Origin: Purpureocillium takamizusanense
Taxonomy: Eukaryota; Ascomycota; Sordariomycetes; Hypocreales; Ophiocordycipitaceae
Direction of reading: 5' to 3'
Assembly: GCF_022605165.1 (NCBI RefSeq)
Contig: NC_063069.1
Coordinates: 1,116,001-1,180,000, forward strand
Length of the DNA stretch: 64,000 bases
The position numbers were made by a program, and so were the translations under genes. The notes beneath the pieces are model-generated. The model was not told the origin of the DNA. It worked only from the letters and a program-made list of their open reading frames with translations, and searched no databases. Below, piece after piece: positions 52,115-64,000 of this stretch (within the stretch, counting starts at the first letter, position 1; each line of letters opens with the position of its first letter).

Positions 52115-55036
52115 ATGTCGCCTGAATCCGTATCCGAGCCGTCGCTTGTTAGTCCGAGCCAGGTGCAGTCGCACAGTGATGCCACGTTTGCGTGCACCTG
52201 GTCGGGGTGTGGGCGGGTGTACAGGAAGCGGGAGCACCTCCAGAGACACGAACGCAGCCGTATGATGACTCTGGCTCAAGAGGCACCCGGGCGTCGATAG
52301 CGCTGACATCTCTAGATGCGCGCGACTTCAAACACGAATGCCCGACTTGCAACAAGAGATTCATCCGAAGGCACGTCGTCTATCTTGCTGTGCAGCGGCT
52401 GTAGATACTATCAAATGCTAACACTTGTATGCACAGAGATGTCATGACCAGACACCTTGCACTTCACGATATCAGAGCGAAAAAGCCCCGCAAGGTGTCC
52501 TGGTAAGCGACTTTGTGACTTTCCTGGTCTGATCCGTGACTGACCGAGCAGTGTCTCGTGTGTCTCCCTCAAGGTTCGCTGTGACGGACAGCGCGGGACT
52601 GCCTGCAGCCGCTGCACTGCCTCTGGTCGAGAGTGCGTGTATCGCAGCGACAATACCGCGACTGTTTCCGAACAACCCAGTCAGGTCAGCCCAGTATTTC
52701 CAAGTCAGGCCGGGCACGTCTCGTCTCCCACAAGCCCAGGCCAACCAACAACCAGCGGCGTCCCAGAGCAAGCTGCGACCGCTCCAACGACTGGTAGGTG
52801 CGCCTGCAGATGTCTCTTCGAATGCTTACGCCCTTCTACGCGTAGAACTCTCGAGTCTTCCATTTGAACCGCTATATGGACTCGTTACGGATGCATCGGA
52901 TGGTTTCTTTGGTTGGGACATCGACAACGTGGAGCTGGGACACATGGACGTGCTCAACATGTCGCCGCTCAACTGGTTCCATAGTTCCGAAGGCGCGCCA
53001 GCCATTACGCATCCGATCGCACCCGCAAAGCCAATATCGTTGCCGCCGTCTTCGGAGCTCATTCGTGATGCTCAGCCCTCAGATACCCCGTGGGTATGGC
53101 TCAGCCTCCCCGTTGACCTTGCCACTCCATGTGCTAACGCAGCAACCCTAGCCGCACGTCTATCGCCCAAGCGAGACCGACAGTCAGCTCAGCCTGTCGC
53201 CCATTGTGCAGTCCATGCCGTCCATATTTCGAGACCCAAATCTGGACTTCATCAAAGAGGCTATTCGCGAGTCGATGATGACACTGGTAAGCTCCACAAA
53301 CCAACCAAACTGGCCCGCCGTCGACGTCGCCCTCTTCCCATCGACGCAGACGCTATCTGTCTGCATCAATCTTTACTTTCGCCACTTCCACGATACCCTT
53401 CCCATAATTCGACGGTCCAAGACGCGCGCGACAGATGCGCCACCAATTCTTCTTCTCGCCATGGCATCAATCGGCGCCATGTACTCGCGTGACAAGCTGA
53501 GCGGCTTGGCTATCGCCCTGAACGAGCTAACACGAAGGGCAATACATTACATGAGAGAAAGCGATCAACGCGCCATGTTTGACACGACATTTGTGCAGGC
53601 GTCCCTTCTGCAGTCCATCTTTGGACTCTTTTGCGGATCCCGGATGCTGTACCAGCATGCAGAGATAAGTCGAGGCAGCTTGGTGACGGCAGCGAGACGA
53701 ATGCATCTTCTCCGGCCAAGCCTTTCGTTTGTGAAAGAGTTGCAAAAACGGCACAAGAATCCTTCGGAAGAGGAGCTTCGCAGAGCGCAAGCCGACGATG
53801 ATGAGCGAAGAAACTTGGGATGGGGGATCTACGTGAGTGACAATGCCGCGAATAGAGCCTAAGACCACCGTAGTCAACTGACGTTCGTCTAGCTTTACGA
53901 TATGCAGATTTCTGCTTTGCTTAATATTGCGCCGCTCCTATCTGTTGGCGAAATCAACGTTCCACTGCCCGGTGACAATGAAGCCTATACCACGACATCA
54001 CCAAGCACGAGTCCCCCGGCGGATCAAGATACGGTCAACTTCAGGGCCGTGTTGGACTCTTTGCTCTCACACGGGACTATACCAGTACCTTTGAGCTCCT
54101 TTGGGCTATCTGTCGTAGCCCACACTCTGTACAGGTAAGAATTCACGGGCCGCGGCTGTGAGAAAAGTCGAAGCTAATAAGATGTGACAGGCTCTGCACT
54201 GACGCAGCCACGTTTGATCCGATTTTCTCACAACCTAGTGTTTGTCGCGATAGTCTCTATCGTCTTCCCTTTCCGCCAACGTTCCATTAGTTAGTTGTCT
54301 CAGAACTTTCCATGTATTCGCGTGTCTGACCTGAGCCAGCAATCCGCAAGAGCTGCTTGATCAATTGTCCGCTTCATCTCACTCCCTACCGAACAAGCCA
54401 AACTCCCTCATTGTCAGTGTCTCGGCCCTTTCACACCTTGGCCACATGCAGTTCACTTGGCCAAGCTTTCTCAACAACGTAAAGATTGCAGCTGGCAAGT
54501 CTGGGACCGAGGAGAGCAAGGCAGACGCGCGCAGCTGGGTGCGAGCTCGTATCGAGGAGGATCCAATTGGTACGAGGTCGATTCTTGCCCAGGCAGGTCA
54601 ACTGAGCGCTCTGCTATCGAGGTTTACCTTTGAGTATGTCACTACCGCTTGCGCAACGTAAGGACTTCCGACTGACCGTGCAGCTCACCGGCCGAGACTG
54701 TATTGACTCTTGACCTGGGTCTCACGTTTTGGGCGATTCTGAAGTTCTCTACATCCATTGGGGAGCCGCTGCCGAACCAGAGACGGATCATCATTACATG
54801 TAAGTTGCCTCTTCTTTTAAAAAGCTGTCAAAGCCTGACTGGTCACAGGGTCCGATCACGCCGCAGCCAGCGAATGGATTAGGATTGGCGGTCCGGTATC
54901 GTTCCAGGGACTGGGAGACCTGAGCGATCTCAGCAGTACAAAGGTGCTGTCGATATTTAGCGAGAGACTTGAGAGCATGCCATGGGGCCTCGCGCAACGC
55001 TTCAAACACGTGCTTATGAGTTTGGAGAAGGAGTAG
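52115..55036 (+). CDS. Transcription factor with two C2H2 fingers plus a Zn2Cys6 cluster
   Basis: Early exons read 52115-52259, 52316-52370, 52437-52502 and from 52552; several more introns follow to the stop at 55034-55036. Finger 1 is FACTWSGCGRVYRKREHL-QRH, finger 2 is HECPTCNKRF-IRRDVMTRH-LALH, and the binuclear cluster is CVSCVSLKVRC then GTACSRCTASGRECVY. The intron inside finger 2 appears to use a GC-AG border (GCACGT...GCACAG), the only choice that keeps phase. A fungal_trans-type domain follows (for example VALFPSTQTLSVCINLYFRH, ASIGAMYSRDKLSGLA, LLQSIFGLFCGSRMLY). The C-terminus ends LAQRFKHVLMSLEKE. It is divergent from the permease and co-oriented with the aldo-keto reductase, so it may control both. 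Confidence 0.82.
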
Positions 55037-55394
55037 GATACAGGTCTATAGAGACGCCTCACATGCGAGTCCACGATTTCATAAGGCAGCGACACACGCA
55101 GTCGAACTTTGAAGGGCAATTTGCCTCGCCCCGCGGGAGTCATTCCGCGACGTTGGACAAGTATATGCGTCTTGTTCAGTTCATCCATCCAATTAACATC
55201 AGACGGAAATCCCCTTCTCCACCATCCATCCGCCACGTCCACAGCGACTCCGGCGATATCCACACTCCGGCAATTGACATTGTCGAACAGCGGTGTATAA
55301 AGGGCGCACGCGCGCAAAACATTCACGCGATCTCAATAAACGAGTTGTCCAAGAGGCTCACCTCATACACGTGTTCCCAATCACGAGCGAAAAG
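55037..55394. promoter_or_regulatory. Promoter region of the aldo-keto reductase gene
   Basis: 358 bp with a TATA box (TATAAAG, 55296-55302) about 95 bp upstream of the ATG. No other gene is seen. Confidence 0.55.
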
Positions 55395-56812
55395 ATGGCG
55401 CCCGCGACTCACTGCACCCTCAACACCGGTGCCTCGGTCCCCACCGTCGGCCTTGGTACGTCATATCGCCGACGTCATGCGCAGAGAAGCATTGATTGAC
55501 TGCGGAAATTAACAGTCGCTCAGGGACGTGGCAGGCAAAGCCTGGCGAAGTTGGCAAGGCCGTCGAGCACGCCTTGAAGAGCGGCTACAGGCACATCGAT
55601 TGTGCCCTCATCTATCGCAATGGTCTGTCTTTCCCCCCACCATCTGGCGGTAGCCTTCATCTCGCATACCCTATTAGCTACTGACCGGGATACAGAAAAG
55701 GAAGTCGGAGATGCCATCAAGGTGTCTGGCGTCCCTAGGAGCGAAATCTTCATCACCAGCAAGCTGTACGTCACCAGGGCATCCTTGAGACTGTGCGATG
55801 TGCAATTGAGTTCAGGCGGTTGCTGATTGTGCATCAGGTGGAACACGCACCAGCCTGATGTTGCCGCCGGCTTGGCTCAAACGCTGCGCGATCTGCAGAC
55901 AGACTACCTGGACCTGTATCTCGTCCACTGGCCCGTGTAAGTTGATCTAGCCGACAAGACGAACCACCACCTCGCGCATAATATGCTGAACTTTATTAAC
56001 AAGGCGCCTGATTCCCAACGAGACGTCTGACTTGCTCCCCACCAACCCTGATGGCACCCGCTCCATTGACTCTTCGTGGAACCAGCAGGACACCTGGAAG
56101 CAGATGGAAGCAGTGTACCAATCCGGCAAGGTCAAGGCAATTGGCGTGTCGAACTGGAGCGTGCCGTACCTAGAGCACCTGCAGAAGACGTGGACCGTTG
56201 TCCCCGCCGTGAACCAGGTACGATGGGTTATCGGGTGACCCCCACTGCGGGTAATGACGCAGATGCTGAATACGGATCTACTAGGTCGAACTGCACCCGT
56301 ATAACCCTCAGCACAAGCTCAAGGAGTGGTGTGACAAGCACGGCATCATTCTCGAGGCATACTGCCCTCTTGGCTCCACAGGTAACCCCCAGTCCTTCGT
56401 CTCCTTTCCCTCGCCTACCTACGTATAGGCTAATGAGCAACGTCCTAGGCGCTCCACTGCTCGAGGACGATGAGATCACAGGCGTGGCCAAGAGATACGG
56501 CGTGTCGCCTGCCACCGTGCTCATCTCTTACCAGGTGAACCGCGGCTGCATCGTGCTGCCCAAGTCGGTGACGGCGTCCCGCATCGAGCAGAACCTCAAA
56601 GTGGTCGCGCTGCCCAAAGCCGACATGGACCTGCTCAACGCGATGGCGGCAGGTGGGAAGCAGAAGCGCGTCAACACCCCGGCTTGGAGAAGTGATCTAG
56701 TAAGCTAACCGTTGTCCATCTCTGTTCTCATTATAATATGGGTCTCGCAGAATGCTAATTATACGGACAGGGATTTGAAGATTGGTATGGGCCAGTGGAG
56801 GCGCAAAATTAA
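55395..56812 (+). CDS. Aldo-keto reductase
   Basis: Eight exons (55395-55455, 55524-55622, 55696-55765, 55838-55936, 56004-56217, 56285-56381, 56449-56699, 56771-56812) encode 310 aa, the standard size. The catalytic tetrad is present: Asp in YRHIDCA, Tyr in LIYRNE, Lys in ITSKLW and His in YLVHWPV. NADPH-binding segments include [17 protein letters not shown]. The sequence is closest in pattern to fungal glycerol dehydrogenase/uronate-reductase-like members (GCY1 type), which reduce small aldehydes or sugar acids in the cytosol. The last exon, 14 codons, gives [13 protein letters not shown]. It sits downstream of the C2H2-Zn2Cys6 regulator and may process what the permease imports; this is inference. 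Confidence 0.9.
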
Positions 56813-57037
56813 AAGCTAGTAGATATGTACGCTAAAATTTCGAATATGTCTGACCGAGAAATAAAAAGCCTAACGAAACCGTGCCTGACAAAGAGAAAAG
56901 CTAGATATGTCACCGAGAATCCGAATATGCCTAGTCGGGAAATGCAAAGCCAAGAGAAAGAGTGCATGATGCTGCCACGCCGGGCTGCAACAGCTGTGAA
57001 TCATACCAGGAACCTGCCCCCGCCCTCTGCGGGGTTT

Positions 57038-60009
57038 CTAGGGAGTGCAGCTGCGCTCCTGTCTGCCCGGGGAGAGGACCAATGCCCGGCACTCGGAGAC
57101 TTTGAAGCTCGTCACTGCGTCAATGTCCCGGTTGCTCTGCATTCGCTCGATGCCCTTGCCTGGCTGGTCTACCAGGAACACCTGGCTGCCATTCTTGTTC
57201 GAAAAGTTGCACACAATAGGATAGAAGACGCGTTTGTAAGGATCGGCCGCGATGTAGCGGGTTGGTGTTGTGGTGGTGGTGGTGGCTGTTGTCGTCGTCT
57301 CGTCATGATACGCCACGAGCGCAGTCCAGACGGGAGCATCACCGTCGTCGGGCAGGTCATCACACTTGCCAACGCCGAGTTTTGAGACGCCCAGCTCGGA
57401 CATGGTATCGTTGGAGTAGTACATCATGCGTCGAGCCCCATCGCTGACGACGGTGTTGTCCGGCTGGGTGGCCCACTGGTCGGAGCAGCCGCTGTGTGTG
57501 TCGTTGGACCGGACGGCGTACATGTTGCCGTCGCCGCAGGAGAGGACCTTGACGGTGCGGTCGGGATTCATCAGGGCGCCGAGCTCGAGACCGTTTCCGT
57601 CGATGAAGGGCTGCTCCGGCTCGGTCTTTACCCAGCCCAAGGAGACGGAGGAGCTAGTCGCGTTCATGGGTCGAGGAACATGACCTATGGCCCTTCTCTG
57701 CAAGGTTTTCCCGGAACGCCTGCGAAGATATTGAGTAAGCCAATGTAACAAACACATACAGTCAAAAAAAGAAAGAAGCACCAACACGCGAACGTGTCAA
57801 TGGAGCAGTGTCAAGGCTTACCCGAGGCAAAACTTCGTCAAGGGCTCCGCGCCAGTGTCCGCGAGCGTGTACTTCATTTTCATGAAGGGAACGTCAGCCT
57901 CCAGCTTATTCCGCCAGCTCAGCCGTGCTGATATGCCGCGGCAGCCGTCGGTGTTGTTGAAGCCCGCGTCGATGGTCCCGTCGGCGTTGAGCTCCGCGTG
58001 CACCGCACCCCTCGCGTCGAGGATGATGGACGGCTCGTCAATAAAGGAAACCCGCTCCTCGAGCGACTCGACCTTGACGCCGCAGTGTATGCCCATGGGC
58101 AGCCCCAGCGACGCCTCGACCATGACCTCGCCGTGGGCCTGGAAGACGGGCTTGAAGTAGGGCTTCCAGCCGCCGACGCTGTTCCTGGTGCGGTTCACGA
58201 GGTCGAGCACCACGTAGGCGTCCTGCAGGCCGACCTCGGCGCCGGCGAGCAGCTGCCCGCTGGCCTGGGCGGTCAGGTTGGCGTGGACGCCGAGGCTCAC
58301 GCTGGGCCCGATGGTGACGACGCCAAAGGACAGCGCGGGGAGGCCCACGTCGCAGAGCTCGTGGGTCACGTCCTTTTGAAAGGTGTACCTGGCGTCGATG
58401 CCGACCTTGAGGCCCGCCTTGGCGACCACGTGCAGCCCGATCTCGCCCTTGGTGAAGCCCTTGAAGGGAACCCATTGGAGGTGGCCGGCGAGTTTGGCGC
58501 TTCCCGTCACGCCGCAGTCGACGCAGTACAGGCTCAGGTAAGGGCTCTCCTCCGGGCCAATTGCGTCGAGGAGGATGGCATTTCCCCACGGAGAGACCGC
58601 CTTCTTGGTCGAGGCATCGACCAGGTCCGCGGCTTTGCTTTCGCCGCCGTTTGCTTCTTTCTCGTTGTCCTCGCCGCTGCCTCCCACGTCTTTCGCCTTG
58701 TTCTCGACGGTCCCCTCCACTGCCTTCGGCTTGTTCTCGGCGATCCCATCCACTACTTTCGGCCCGTTCTCGCTACCGTCTTTCTCTTCAACGTTGGGAA
58801 GCTTAAAGTCAAAGGTCTTGTCGAATTCGCGGTCCAGGGAAAGGCCCTTGATAATCCCCTTGGCGGCGTCTACAACCGGCGCAATGACGTTGGTTCCGAT
58901 CCAAGACCAAACGCTGCGGCTGTGCAGGCCGTGGGCGCATTTGAGGCTGCGGTCCGGAGAGATGTGCTGCAGGAAGGCCCTGGACGCCTCGTCCGCGGCG
59001 GCCTTGCACTGGCCGAGCGGCTTTCCGGACTTGGGGCCCAAGGCTTCAGACGGCTCCCACATGCCCCATCGTGCTTCTGCGGAGTGGATGAGGTCGTCGG
59101 GCTTGTGCGCCTTGCATGAGACGTCGATGGTCATGTCTTGGTGGTTCACGGCCAGGCTGGTGGCGTTGAAGAAGCATCGCTCCCCGCTCTTGTACGCCTG
59201 GCAGCCCTCGGCGTAGGCGATCAAGACCAGGCCCTCGTCTGTGGGGTTCCAGGTCTCGCTGGCGTGGCGGAACGCGTCCTCTTTGGTGAAGGTAACTCTA
59301 AGGCCGCTCTTCTGATCATATTCGACCTTGACATGAGCGCTGTGGTCGAGGTTGACGGAAGGCAAAGTGAAGTTGTATTTAATAAAGGCAAAGGGTCCTT
59401 TCTTGGACTGATCTGCTTCGCGTTAGAATCACGTTCCGTTGGCCACTTTTACTTGCGCGTTTCGGATGGATGCATACCAGGGGGGCCGTAGTACAGCTCG
59501 GAGCCCTTGCTGTCTGGGATCGGGATGACGTTGGTCACCTTCTTGGTGTCATGCTTCCAGTGGACATTGGGAGTTAGCGTCTTTGTCGGGGCAGCGCTGT
59601 AGAATGTAGCAGTCCTTGTTGCCGTTGCTGCTGTTATCGTTGTCGTTTTTGTCTTTGTTTTCCGCGGGCGTCTGGACTTGCACACCGTCTTGGTCGACGT
59701 GACGGTCACAGAAGCGACGGTAACCGAAGAGGTTGAGTTAGAGTACCGATGAGGGTAACTCAGCCTGCCAACGGATGTGTGTGGTGTGGGGGAACGTGTG
59801 CTTGCGACACTGAGACTTGGCATGGTTCGACTGTCGGTCGTGGTAACATCACTGCTGCTGATGCTACTGCTGCTGCTGCTGCTGCTGCTGCTACTCAAAG
59901 AGGGACTGAGCGTGGGTTGCACGTGGGCGTCTTGCGTGGGGAGGGCCGCGACGCTCGCGGCGGCGGCCAGCAAGCCCACGAGTGCCTCGAGAAGCATGAT
60001 GCGTCCCAT
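57038..60009 (-). CDS. Large secreted protein, DUF7029/DUF7223-like
   Basis: Three exons (60009-59478, 59412-57822, 57719-57038) give 934 aa. The N-terminus is a clear signal peptide (MGRIMLLEALVGLLAAAASVA, cleaved near ALP), followed by a Ser/Thr-rich region of about 130 residues with an 11-Ser run, likely O-glycosylated. After the first splice, PSVNLDHSAHVKVEYDQK starts a domain with the pattern I associate with DUF7029. The second half (LYCVDCGVTGSAKL, VGLPALSFGVVTIGPSVSLG) matches my memory of DUF7223. A Cys-containing C-terminal region with a Thr-rich loop completes it. It has many potential N-glycosylation sites and no GPI-like tail. A cell-wall or extracellular role is likely, but no activity is known for the family. 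Confidence 0.75.
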
Positions 60010-63000
60010 CTTGAAGAGAAGTGTAAAGGGCCTGTGGCCCGAGGCAGTGAATGCACTTGGGAAGAAAGTCTAAAACAATACAATGTGTTTCTTAGGGAGA
60101 GAAGAGAATGATAGTCGTGCAACGACCCCAGAGATCGCTGAGGCTCGAGATACTTGGTGAGCATTCCAGCGATATGAAAAGATGTTTTGAAGCTATTTAT
60201 CTATGTCTGTCACCTCGGCTCCGCGCAGTCGCTATCGCCCCGCAAAGCATCTTTGCCAGAAAGGAAAAAAGGTCATTATGGCCCGCGGCACATGAGAAGG
60301 GCCATATCAGTCTCATCCCGTCGTCTGGTGTCGTCATCGTCGACATCGGCAGGAGGCAAAGCCTGTGTTTGGGCATCATCCCCGGGGCCCCATGTCTGTC
60401 CCTCCTGACGGACCACGTCTCCATGCCGGGCGGATCCCGAACCGGCAGGGCGGGTCCCAGTCTAATGTGGTCGCCGGGGGCGGGTGGGTTGTGCAAGGTC
60501 TGGGGTCTTGCTTGTATCCAGCTGAAAGGATTCACTTCACATGGGAAACGGGGCATTACAACCACATGCGCACGCCGGATGAGGAGACTGGGTTTAAGCG
60601 CGTCGCCGCCGCCGGTGGGGATCACACGTTCGTACGACTCGCGCGGCCGTTGGAGCTTGTGGTACGCTCCTTCGAAAGCGGGTTTCGACCCCGGGGGGGA
60701 GAGAGGGGCTCTGAATGGAGTCCAATATACCGCGTGCGGGCATCCATGCAACGCTTGTCGTGTCTTGGTAGGCAAGTAGGGACTTGGCGCGCGCGCGCAT
60801 GCGCTGAGGCCATGTTCGCCCACCGACGATACCGTCAAGGTCATGCGGGGTTTGATTGATTGATTGATTGATAGGCAATCAGAAGAAGAGAACACAGCAG
60901 GGACTAGGCTCCTCCTCCTCCTCTTCGATAAAGGAGGGTATAGTGCGGCACTTGCCTTGACCTCTATCTCTCACCTACTAGGTAGCCCGCACGGGTCAAT
61001 CAAATGAGGACAGGGGGTTCATGTTGTCGTCAAGCCGTCCATGGCATGTGAGTAGTTAGTGCCACGACTATCGACAACTCTCTTTGCCCCCCCCTCCCCT
61101 TTTCCCCCTGAGGGCCCCCGGCGCACGTCACGCCAGACCAGCCTTTCACGCTTGCGGCTGTCAAGCTCGCAGGGATCGTCAGGGGTCGGTCGGCCGAGAG
61201 CCGAACAAAGGTACCGGATGCCGTCCGCCCGTGCGGTCAAAAACCGTCCATGTGGCGCCCAACAAGAAAATGCTATTTGGACGACGACGCAGGATCGCAT
61301 AAAGTCATCCCCACTTGAGGACCTCTGGGGGCCCTGGCCTTAGTACTGACATCCCATCATCATGAGCCCGCCTTTCGCGGGGAGCTGCATCCTTGGCTCA
61401 ACTTTGCCGCGATAGCCGCAATCGCAGCACATGCACCGGCCGCACGGCACACCAAGGTTCGATCCGTCTCACCAGGTACAATGCCAGTACGTACGAAGTA
61501 CGTAGCCCAATAAGAAATTAGTATTGCCATGCATAGTACCTACCTACCTACCTACCTACTGCAAAAGACATAGGCCCCCGGTGCCCTGGGATCACTCGCT
61601 GCAGCCTAGACGGTGGCCTCGGAGGCTCACCGGACGGATCAACTCCACCCAACCCATTCATGGAGGGCGTCTGATAATGGTCCTGCAGACCCAGGGTAAG
61701 TAGTACGCCTCCCAGGAACGGGCAAAGTCCGCTCAGGCTCACGTTGTCGATCCAAACTCTCAAGTTGAGCCTCATATAGCACCAGACCTTACCCAAGGTG
61801 CTAAGTCGCATCCCCATGTACAGTCACCGACGCAGCGGCCAGACCCTCTGCGGGTTCGAGCTTATCGTCCGAGTTTATTTCTTATGTGTCATGTCGTGAC
61901 CCGCATATACTATGAATCCTGGGGTCCGACGGTAGGATCAAATGCGAGAGAGGGCTGGGATCACTGCTGACTAGCAGTAGTAGGATGTCGGCAAAGCAAC
62001 CACTCTTCATCTCGCGTCCCATGAATCGTGTGCAGCTTACGTATGCAGTGCTACGCTCAAGCAAGCGCCCGCCTCACTGCGTCTTGCCACCACATGGACC
62101 GTCGCCACAAAGGACGGATCGGTGCGTGCTCCGGAGCCTGTGTCACGGGACGTACAAACATCGAATGTTAGTGGAGCGGTCGTTCTCGCGGACGTAACAG
62201 CATCTTAGTCAAACGTCCGACTGACCGTGCTTTTTCCCTACCCCACATTAAAATAGGCGTGGGTCGTTGAGGGCGTTGCTTTCATGGTTTGATGTAGTAT
62301 CGATTTGGCGTGAGGACCGGGGTTGGGAGGGCGACTTTCCCATACGGTCAGCGGGACCTGCTGATCTCCCCTAAACTGACAAGTCCAGTCCACGTGGATT
62401 CAAGCACGTCTCGGGAGTGGCCGTTCGAGCACGTGAGGTATTGGCGTATGGCCTGATTGACCTCAACCTCGCCTCAACTGTGGCTGATGCTGTCTGCACG
62501 GTATTTCTGTATAGGATTCGTGTACGGAAATTTGTCATTTGCGACCCGGGGTTGATTTAATCTCCTTCCAAAATTCACTTCTTGTTCTCTTACATCCAGA
62601 GGCGGTTGGTTTGATTTCTGACCATGATATGCCACGCTGTAAAGAATGAAAAATCCTTCCTTGTTGCCATGACCGAACGCCTTGATGTGCTCAATGTATG
62701 TCAACTGCAACCTCCGCACTGCCAGTCACGTTATGGCCTCTCAGTATCTACGCCTTTATCCTAGCTCTCAACAGTTGAGGCTATTATTTAGAGATGAGCC
62801 AGCCCTGTTTTTTTTCTTCTTCTTGAAACTCGGCCTCCAATATCGGCTGTCGGGTAGTTTCCGTGCACCTTGAAGTCTATTCATATGGTTAATGGATGAC
62901 TGGCGTGCCAGGGTCAACTGCTGCTGCCCGAAACGGCTATTGAATGATGTCAGAAAAAGTCAAGGTCATAAGACGGCCGGCAATGCCCAACCGTCAATGC

Positions 63001-64000
63001 ACCTAAACTCTAGAGCCGTTTTTCTTGTGTCTCGGCAACGCCGTTTCACGATACAATTCTGGTGTTGAGGAATGCGAAGTGTCCCGAATGCGGCGCTGGG
63101 CCGTGGAAGAGGGCGCTCCACTCATCACGTCCCCCGAGACCGCGCGATGGCGCATGATCAGGTTCACAGGCTCCGCATAACTTTATATAGCAACATTGAT
63201 GGCAGTCCATAGGCCGTTTCGTCGAGTCGCCCCGCCCACATTGACGTCCCAACTACATGTAGTTACCAGTCTGTCGGATAACCTTGCAACCGGCAATTCT
63301 CCAAAGGTTCGCAAGTAGTTGAAAAGAAAAGAAAAAAAAGGACGTACCTGCAGGTGCGCTCCTGCATGTGTGCCGCATTCCGATCACGGTCGCGGCAGTG
63401 GGTTCATGCGAACTTGGTGGTCACCCCATCAAATGTATTTTTACCCACATCAAACCACATGTATCAAAGCTACTCAGTGAAAGTCTACATGTATGGTTTG
63501 GCCACGATGCTCCGCACCTGTACAGAGAAAGGGCAGCGGACTTTACCCGACAAGGTTTGGAGCCAGGTCTTCGGTAGCCTCAATCGTCAGGGCCATCTCC
63601 ACACCGCACCAGTCACATGATAAGGAACGACTTCGACCACCTAATGAGCAATTGATAGCATAAAGGGTATGAAAGGGATGTAACGATGATGCTAGGAAGA
63701 AGAGCTCCCTAGGCGGCTGTGGCAGAGAGCCATGAATAACATAATGCCGCCCATTGAGCTAGGAGTTAAGGCTGAGTAACACGACGCCTATGCCCCGGGC
63801 TAAACTCACGATGCACATAACATGTCGCGCAACCCGCGACCAAACCAAATGTGCAATGAGTTTGCAGCCCGTCAATGAAGCATGATCCACAAATTGAATA
63901 TGGCTTGAACATCACGTCGGTTCCTCGGGAGCGCCTGAGAGATGGCCATCGCCAACCAGCGTGGCATATAGGGTAGGCACAATTACGCCCCTCGCATGAA
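60010..64000. other. 4-kb region without a supported gene
   Basis: Numerous short frames on both strands, none with domain signatures. Simple repeats are present (TGAT units 60854-60873, CCTA units 61537-61560, a T/CTT tract near 62807-62825), with one TACGAAGTA word at 61492. The right end may belong to a neighbouring gene's flank. Confidence 0.45.
61537..61560. repeat. (CCTA)6 microsatellite
   Basis: Six tandem ACCT/CCTA units. It is not a telomeric TTAGGG repeat. Confidence 0.85.

Noticed and set aside
57998..59119. 373-codon plus-strand frame
   Set aside because: It lies opposite the secreted-protein exon that has signal peptide, conserved pattern and correct splice phases.
60108..60779. 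223-codon plus-strand frame
   Set aside because: It overlaps other equally long frames, has no domain or splice support, and its composition is that of GC-rich noncoding DNA.
61440..61480. tRNA-like B box GGTTCGATCC
   Set aside because: The flanking 5-bp T stem does not pair and no matching acceptor stem or convincing A box lies at the right distance.
61537..61560. Telomere-like repeat
   Set aside because: The unit is CCTA, not the CCCTAA of fungal telomeres.

Overview
The window is a piece of a filamentous ascomycete genome, probably a sordariomycete of the Hypocreales type. The evidence is spliced genes with short 45-110 bp introns, GT-AG borders and CTAAC-like branch points, multimodular NRPSs, Zn2Cys6 and C2H2 regulators, VMAT-, sugar- and allantoate-type MFS carriers, a quinate-repressor-like protein and a secreted protein of the DUF7029/DUF7223 type. 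No rRNA, tRNA, virus, insertion sequence or CRISPR array could be supported.

Left part (1-18.7 kb): a biosynthetic gene cluster. It holds the 3' end of one NRPS (half A domain, T, epimerisation domain; plus strand), a second convergent NRPS (C-lobe of a condensation domain, A domain with an embedded N-methyltransferase, T; minus strand), an arginine:glycine-amidinotransferase-like enzyme with its catalytic triad intact, a membrane-anchored cytochrome P450, a FAD-dependent DAO-family oxidoreductase and a VMAT/DHA1-type MFS exporter. Together they suggest an N-methylated, D-residue-containing small peptide carrying a guanidino group, oxidised by the P450 and/or the flavoenzyme and then exported. 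The product is inference. Two AT-rich, stop-filled stretches (about 14.4-14.7 and 19.2-19.45 kb) look like mutated repeat remnants.

Middle part (19.8-39.7 kb): mostly housekeeping or signalling genes. A HAD phosphatase is convergent with an SP-family sugar transporter. A transaldolase-like gene is convergent with a bHLH regulator. A 1225-aa protein with a C-terminal CHAT protease-like domain is divergent from a beta-rich protein of unknown function. After about 4 kb without a credible gene comes a three-domain quinate-repressor-like protein.

Right part (42-64 kb): a Zn2Cys6 activator with a (TCG)26 microsatellite in its first intron; a matrix-metalloprotease-like protein with a cysteine switch and a C-terminal seven-bladed PLL-like lectin propeller; an allantoate-permease-type MFS gene with about 16 introns and micro-exons, divergent from a regulator carrying two C2H2 fingers plus a Zn2Cys6 cluster, followed by an aldo-keto reductase (a possible small catabolic unit); and a large secreted DUF7029/DUF7223-like protein. 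The last 4 kb show no gene that can be supported. All exon models were assembled by eye from splice signals, reading phase and protein family patterns.
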